Source of the DNA: DASRUP01 sp036397395
GTDB taxonomy: Bacteria > Patescibacteriota > Minisyncoccia > Minisyncoccales > UBA10102
NCBI GenBank assembly: GCA_036397395.1
Contig: DASWIZ010000025.1
Coordinates: 1-23,002, forward strand
Direction: 5' to 3'
Length of the DNA stretch: 23,002 nt
In this document: in pieces, positions 18,858-23,002 of the stretch
How the letters are laid out: each line of letters begins with the position of its first letter
How positions within the stretch are numbered: position 1 is the first letter of the stretch
Position numbers and translations under genes: made by a program
The notes under the pieces: generated by a model
Told to the model about the DNA's origin: nothing
The model's database searches: none
What the model saw: only the letters and a program-made list of their open reading frames with translations

Positions 18858-19094
18858 ATGAGAAGCAGCAAGTACAACGACCTGCTTGAAAACCAGGAGG
18901 TTACGCCTATGGGTGCTTTTTTGGAGTCTTACAACAAAAGCGCTCCCTCTGCTTTTCCGCGAGCTTCCGAGGAAACCCTAAAAGAATTTCAGGAAGCGTA
19001 TCCCTCGCTTTTTAAAAGCAAAAACGCCTGGTCCATAGATAAGCATAGAAAGCGCTTTATGGACTGGATTTCCTCACGCAAGGAAAGTGAATAA
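18858..19094 (+). CDS. Small hydrophilic protein of unknown function (78 aa)
   Basis: The 78-residue product is soluble and helical (SEETLKEFQEAYPSLFKSKNAWSIDKHRKRFMDWISSRKESE) with no signal or membrane segment. I do not recognise a family. It has its own leaderless-type promoter and a strong terminator, the same monocistronic arrangement as the coiled-coil gene at 11322, which supports it as a real expressed gene. Lys/Arg and aromatic residues in the C-terminal half would fit nucleic-acid or ribosome contact, but that is speculation. Confidence 0.65.
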   Translation: MRSSKYNDLLENQEVTPMGAFLESYNKSAPSAFPRASEETLKEFQEAYPSLFKSKNAWSIDKHRKRFMDWISSRKESE

Positions 19095-19127
19095 AAATAC
19101 CGCTTGGAGCGGTATTTTTGTTTTTTT
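19093..19127 (+). terminator. Strong intrinsic terminator
   Basis: AAAAATACCGCT (19093-19104), loop TGG and AGCGGTATTTTT (19108-19119) form a perfect 12-bp stem followed by G and seven T residues. The A/T ends make it likely to work in both directions. Confidence 0.92.
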
Positions 19128-19199
19128 GTGAAACGTTATGGGGTTTGCTGCGTTGTATTTATAAGATATGCAAAAACAAGCGTAACCCGATAGATTATT

Positions 19200-20714
19200 G
19201 TGCCTATATCTGCTTTTCAAAAAAGTCTGATTTTTGGCGTTGTTTTGGTTTTTATTTTTTCCAGCTCTTTTCTTGTCCTCTGGTCTCTGGTGGGGTCTCA
19301 ACCATTAGGACACGACGAAGCCGTATACCTTACAGAAGCCCGTTCCTGGATTGAAAATGCGCCGGCTGATGAGTTTGGCATTTACCGCCCCATTGGAATG
19401 CCCGGATTTGCTTGGTTTATACTGCAACTTACTGATTCTGAAAAAGATGTTCGTATGTTCGGTGTCTTTTTTAGCGCCATAACTCTTGTCTTTCTTTTTT
19501 TACTATTTCAGCGAACTGCAAGTTTGTGGGTAGCCCTTGCTACTGTATTACTCGTAGGAACGTCTCCCTTATTTTTACGCGAAGCGCCAAATTTTTTGAA
19601 TGATATTCCCTCGGCTGGTATGCTATTTGCGGCTCTCTGGCTACTGTGGCGTTATTACAAAACAGCAGGTCAAAGTAAGGCTATTTATATTGCGGCTCCC
19701 TTTACCGCTTTGGCATTTTATCTGCGCTATGGCGCCGCAGCATCGCTTGGCGTTATTGGAATAATGTCTGCGCTTATTTTATTTCCAAAGTTCGTGAACA
19801 AAGAGGGCTCTGCGTTTCCACCTCTCGGAAAAACAATCGCCTTCTTCATCCTTCTTATGCTTCCCCACCTAATACAAGCTTTTCAGGTTTACGGAAATCC
19901 AACCGGTATACTGACTAAGAGCGCCAGCGCAGCCGGACGAGAATATCTGGGCCAGGGACTTATCGATTTCATACAATGGTTGCCTTATACGCTTGCCGGC
20001 CCCTTGGTGGGAGCGGCTGCTATTACGGGGGTAATCGTAACTTTTGTCATCTTATTCAGAAAAAACCTGCGGCAAAACCACGAAGGCTTACTATGGCTTG
20101 GCGCCATTGGCATAGGAGTTTTTTTCTTGACTGGCTTGTTAATACACGCTGAACCTCGGTACGTATTTTTTCCCGTGGCGCTTCTTTCAGGGGTAGGTAT
20201 TTCGGGAATATATATGTTACTTGAACATAAACCAAAAATACTGCATGCGGGATTTATGGCGCTTATTATGCTTACAACGCTTCCGTTTGCCGCCATACAT
20301 TACCAGCAAACCGATACATTTTTCCGCGCAAAGGAGCAAGACCGGCTGCGTAATGTGTATGTTCAGGCATCGGAAATTATACATAACGATAGTATCCAGG
20401 AAAAAAGCGGCTGTGCGGTTTGGGCAATCACTACGTATCGTCCGGCGGTTTCATGGTATTCAGAATGCAACACGCTTAAGGTTGCCGACCCACAAACATT
20501 TCGAAAACAACTCCCTTCACATCAAACAAAAACCATGTATAGTATTGTGCGCACGACATCTCGGGATCCGCAAATAACTCCGGAAAATGCTGAAAACTTT
20601 GGCGTTAGCCTAACCGAAATCTTTCGAGGAGCTGGCGAGGATGTAATCGTCTACCGAATAAACTACCAAAAACCCGGGGTGCCCCAATACATCCCAAACC
20701 AGGCGGGGGATTGA
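19200..20714 (+). CDS. Membrane glycosyltransferase, GT39/ArnT-like (GT-C fold)
   Basis: The 504-residue polytopic membrane protein has about ten to twelve hydrophobic segments, the first at residues 9-31. Right after it, the outer loop has PLGHDEAVYLTEARSW with D39-E40, the acidic pair typical of GT-C enzymes of the PMT/ArnT type that use polyprenyl-phosphate sugars. RYGAAASLGVIG and HAEPRYVFFPVALLSG (the conserved HxEPRY-like loop) also fit. The C-terminal 110 residues form a soluble outer domain. The donor, acceptor and pathway cannot be told; together with GtrA and the GT4 enzyme it suggests envelope glycosylation. The start is GTG at 19200; no alternative ATG precedes the first helix. 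Confidence 0.8.
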   Translation: MPISAFQKSLIFGVVLVFIFSSSFLVLWSLVGSQPLGHDEAVYLTEARSWIENAPADEFGIYRPIGMPGFAWFILQLTDSEKDVRMFGVFFSAITLVFLFLLFQRTASLWVALATVLLVGTSPLFLREAPNFLNDIPSAGMLFAALWLLWRYYKTAGQSKAIYIAAPFTALAFYLRYGAAASLGVIGIMSALILFPKFVNKEGSAFPPLGKTIAFFILLMLPHLIQAFQVYGNPTGILTKSASAAGREYLGQGLIDFIQWLPYTLAGPLVGAAAITGVIVTFVILFRKNLRQNHEGLLWLGAIGIGVFFLTGLLIHAEPRYVFFPVALLSGVGISGIYMLLEHKPKILHAGFMALIMLTTLPFAAIHYQQTDTFFRAKEQDRLRNVYVQASEIIHNDSIQEKSGCAVWAITTYRPAVSWYSECNTLKVADPQTFRKQLPSHQTKTMYSIVRTTSRDPQITPENAENFGVSLTEIFRGAGEDVIVYRINYQKPGVPQYIPNQAGD

Positions 20715-20739
20715 CAATATTTGCGCGGTATGCTATCCT
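20711..20739 (+). promoter_or_regulatory. typA promoter
   Basis: Consensus TTGACA (20711-20716, overlapping the preceding stop region), a 17-base spacer and TATCCT (20734-20739). The predicted start near 20746 leaves a leader of about 118 bases before typA, unlike the leaderless genes around it. Confidence 0.7.
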
Positions 20740-20745
20740 ATATGC

Positions 20746-20863
20746 AACGTTCGATTTAAGGCCAGAAACGACTGGCTGAAGGAGATAATCTATGTATATA
20801 GGCCACTGATCTCCTTACATTTTCTGTCGGGGGATTTTTTGTTGGACGCGTTTTACAACCATT
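20746..20863 (+). promoter_or_regulatory. typA leader with SD-sequestering hairpin and possible attenuator
   Basis: The leader contains hairpin GCCAG (20761-20765)/CTGGC (20772-20776). AAGGAGAT (20779-20786) is exactly complementary to ATCTCCTT (20809-20816), and the same ATCTCC can instead pair with GGGGAT (20830-20835, one G-U pair), which is followed by a run of T to 20840. Between the first two arms lies a five-codon ORF whose Shine-Dalgarno is AAGGAG. This is the geometry of two mutually exclusive hairpins, one of them terminator-like but weak. Confidence 0.5.
20792..20809 (+). CDS. Leader peptide ORF in the typA leader (5 codons, MYIGH)
   Basis: ATG at 20792 is preceded at ideal distance by AAGGAG, the clearest Shine-Dalgarno sequence in the window, and encodes Met-Tyr-Ile-Gly-His then TGA. 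A ribosome initiating here would mask AAGGAGAT and free the ATCTCC arm. It is more likely a regulatory ORF than a source of functional peptide. Confidence 0.4.
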   Translation: MYIGH

Positions 20864-22666
20864 ATGGAAATACGAAACATTGCCATTATCGCCCATGTTG
20901 ACCATGGGAAAACCACCCTTACGGACGCCATTTTGCGCCAGACAGGAGCCGTGGAAAGCGGGGTAAGCATGGATTCCAATACGCTTGAGCAAGAGCGGGG
21001 AATTACCATTTACTCTAAAAACGCCTCGGTCCCGTACAAAGGCACCAAAATTAATTTGGTGGACACGCCCGGGCACGCTGACTTTGGCTCTGAAGTGGAG
21101 CGCGTACTGCGTTCCATTGACTCGGTGCTTCTGGTGGTGGACGCCGCCGAAGGGCCTATGCCCCAAACAAGGTTTGTGCTTAAAAAATCGCTGGAACTCG
21201 GATTACAGCCCATTGTTGTTTTCAACAAAATAGACAAACCTACGGCAGACCCTAAAAAAGCGCACGAAAAAGTATTCGACTTGTTCGCGGAACTTGGAGC
21301 GAACGAAGCACAGCTGGATTTTCCCGTGGTGTACGCCATTGCCAGGGAAGGCATTGCCAAAACCAACCTGCAAGATGACTCAAAAAACTTAGAGCCTTTG
21401 CTTGATATGATTTTGCGCCACGTGCCCGTGGCCTCCAAAGACGGGGACAAAACGTTCCGCGCCCAGCCTTTTAACCTGGCCTACGACAACTTTTTGGGAC
21501 GTTTGGCCATTGCAAGGGTGTACAGCGGCACGATTCGTATGGCAGACACCGTATATGTTAAAAAACATTCTAAGCAAACAAGCTCGCACAAAATTACCAG
21601 GTTGTTTGCGTTCGAGGGAGTAACCCGAAAAGAGGTGGACAGGGTGGAAGCGGGCGACATCGGTATGATTGCCGGATTACCCGATGTGTACATTGGCGAC
21701 ACCATTGCGCAAGACGCAGACGCCCCTTTGTTGGAAAGCATTGCCGTGGACGAACCTACCATTGAACTTACTTTTTTGGTAAACGATTCGCCGTTTGCCG
21801 GCCGCGAAGGAAAGTTTGTTACCAGCCGGCAGCTGCGCGAACGTCTGGAAAAGGAATTGGAAGTAAACGTGGGCCTGCGGGTAGCTTTTGACACGCAGTC
21901 GGCCGAACGGTTTGTGGTGTATGGAAGAGGCGAACTGCATATTGCCATTTTGCTGGAAAATATGCGCCGGGAAGGGTATGAACTGCAGGTATCCCAGCCT
22001 CGGGTAATTATAAAAGAGGTCGAAGGCAAAAAACACGAACCTTTCGAGGAAATTGTGGTAGACGTGCCAAACGAATTCCAGGGCCAGGTTATAGAAAAGC
22101 TTGGCGCGCGCGGCGCCCAGCTGCGCGACATGGAAGTGCAGGAAACCAGGGTATTGCTGCAGTTTGAAGGCCCAAGCCGCGGATTGTTCGGATACCGCAG
22201 CCAGTTTGTTATAGACACCAAAGGAAAGGGCATACTGGCAACCCGCGTAATCGGATACCGGCCTTTCGCCGGAGAAATAGCGCACCGCCGGGTAGGGTCG
22301 ATGGTTTCGGGAATAACAGGCAAGGCGCTGGCCTACACGTTAGACAATTTGCAAACGCGGGGAACCTTGTACATTCCCGCAAACACGGACGTGTACGAAG
22401 GCATGGTAATTGGCAATACGTCAAAAGGCGACCAAATGTGTGTAAACCCCATTAAAGGAAAACATTTAACAAACGTGCGGGCAGCGGCGGCGGACGAAGC
22501 CATACACGTAACGCCCGCGCACGAGCTAACTATTGAAACGGGACTGGAAGTTATGGATACAGACGAATATTTAGAAATAACGCCCAAAAGTGTAAGGCTG
22601 CGGAAGCAACAGCTTACCGCGGTCGGTCGCACCAGGGCAAAACGAGAACAAAACGTTTATGCGTAA
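20864..22666 (+). CDS. typA: Translational GTPase TypA/BipA
   Basis: The 600-residue ribosome-binding GTPase takes part in 50S assembly and stress or cold adaptation. The G domain shows AHVDHGKTTL (10-19), ERGITI (44-49), VDTPGHADFGSEV (66-78) and NKIDKP (121-126). It is followed by an EF-Tu-like beta barrel, EF-G-like domains III and V (VSQPRVIIKEVEGKKHEPFEE, GLFGYRSQF) and the BipA-specific C-terminal domain with RPFAGEIAHRRVGSMVSGITGKALAYTLDNLQTRG and ANTDVYEGMVIG. The length is normal. It has no Shine-Dalgarno of its own, only the unusual leader. The helicase gene overlaps its end. Confidence 0.97.
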   Translation: MEIRNIAIIAHVDHGKTTLTDAILRQTGAVESGVSMDSNTLEQERGITIYSKNASVPYKGTKINLVDTPGHADFGSEVERVLRSIDSVLLVVDAAEGPMPQTRFVLKKSLELGLQPIVVFNKIDKPTADPKKAHEKVFDLFAELGANEAQLDFPVVYAIAREGIAKTNLQDDSKNLEPLLDMILRHVPVASKDGDKTFRAQPFNLAYDNFLGRLAIARVYSGTIRMADTVYVKKHSKQTSSHKITRLFAFEGVTRKEVDRVEAGDIGMIAGLPDVYIGDTIAQDADAPLLESIAVDEPTIELTFLVNDSPFAGREGKFVTSRQLRERLEKELEVNVGLRVAFDTQSAERFVVYGRGELHIAILLENMRREGYELQVSQPRVIIKEVEGKKHEPFEEIVVDVPNEFQGQVIEKLGARGAQLRDMEVQETRVLLQFEGPSRGLFGYRSQFVIDTKGKGILATRVIGYRPFAGEIAHRRVGSMVSGITGKALAYTLDNLQTRGTLYIPANTDVYEGMVIGNTSKGDQMCVNPIKGKHLTNVRAAAADEAIHVTPAHELTIETGLEVMDTDEYLEITPKSVRLRKQQLTAVGRTRAKREQNVYA

Positions 22667-23002
22667 TCATATTTACAAAGCGACAACCCAGCGATACAGC
22701 AGAGTTCGCCCCAAGAATACCAGGCCGCAGTTTGGCCCCAGACGGAACACCAGCCCCAGGCTGGACATTTCCGCGTTTATTAACAAAAATGCGCAGCCAG
22801 AGCAAGAAATAGAGGCCTTTGTGCCGCAGCATTCTTTTGGCGACTTTGGCTTGCACACGGCCCTTTGCAACATTATTGCCAAGCGCGGGTACACACAGCC
22901 AACGGCTATTCAAGACCAGATTATTCCGCATATTATGCGCAAAACAGATGTGGTTGGTTTGGCAAACACGGGCACGGGAAAAACAGCGGCATTCTTAATT
23001 CC
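22659..23002 (+). CDS. DEAD-box RNA helicase, N-terminal part (runs off the window)
   Basis: The frame begins at ATG 22659, overlapping the typA stop by eight bases in another frame, and stays open to the window end (114 codons visible). After a basic, Arg/Pro/Asn-rich N-terminal extension of about 55 residues come the Q motif (SFGDFGLHTAL, GYTQPTAIQDQIIP) and motif I in the form ANTGTGKTAAF. These identify an ATP-dependent DEAD-box RNA helicase; the family unwinds RNA in ribosome assembly and cold adaptation, matching typA next door. The N-terminal extension is longer than in minimal family members. The rest of the protein is outside the window. Confidence 0.9.
   Translation, partial: MRNHIYKATTQRYSRVRPKNTRPQFGPRRNTSPRLDISAFINKNAQPEQEIEAFVPQHSFGDFGLHTALCNIIAKRGYTQPTAIQDQIIPHIMRKTDVVGLANTGTGKTAAFLI

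Noticed and set aside
20742..20759. Five-codon ORF (MQRSI) right after the typA -10 box
   Set aside because: Its ATG is two bases after the -10 hexamer, so it would lie upstream of the transcription start.

Overview
The window looks like a chromosomal segment of a small-genome bacterium of the Candidate Phyla Radiation (Patescibacteria, Parcubacteria-like). This is inference from gene content and style: short dense genes, a short gamma-like DnaX, an L21 gene not followed by L27, a GtrA protein, a Cas2-like/PaaX-like membrane-anchored protein, solitary toxins, and many promoters whose -10 box sits about 6 bases before the start codon. TGA is used as a stop (for example at the end of the DpnI gene), so this is the standard bacterial code and not code 25.

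Layout. 1-510: short leader and rplU with an intrinsic terminator. 573-1745: a GT-B glycosyltransferase. 1784-1825: a perfect 42-bp palindrome, first of four related palindromes (others at 2426-2465, 10585-10622, 11674-11715). 1843-2406 (minus): a Cas2-like/PaaX-like protein. 2503-5994 (minus): the operon cysS-dnaB-recR (tRNA charging, replicative helicase, recombination). 6054-8862 (plus): gtrA, a PemK/MazF-like toxin, an HAM1 pyrophosphatase and dnaX. 8894-10275: an RHH/PIN toxin-antitoxin pair, tRNA-Gln(TTG), a GIY-YIG protein and a truncated AlkD-like gene. 10276-10675: a 400-bp region without a credible protein gene but holding a promoter, a strongly structured candidate small RNA with terminator, a GC-rich repeat cluster and a palindrome. 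10676-13814: a second HAM1 protein, a coiled-coil protein, a permease and a convergent, overlapping cation:proton antiporter.

13925-17750 is the most accessory-looking part: a close homologue of the methyl-directed restriction enzyme DpnI behind a tiny leaderless ORF, three small unknown ORFs, a ParB-fold protein and a D12-class adenine methyltransferase. The last two genes are visibly AT-richer than their neighbours. DpnI cuts N6-methylated GATC, so a nearby adenine methyltransferase must have another specificity, be controlled, or be physically separated from DpnI activity; this is the most interesting puzzle in the window.

17855-23002 returns to core functions: obgE, a small conserved-looking ORF, a membrane glycosyltransferase, typA/bipA and the start of a DEAD-box RNA helicase. 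typA differs from almost every other gene here: it has a long leader with a five-codon uORF, the best Shine-Dalgarno in the window and mutually exclusive hairpins, suggesting attenuation. No CRISPR array, insertion sequence transposase, integrase or rRNA gene was seen.
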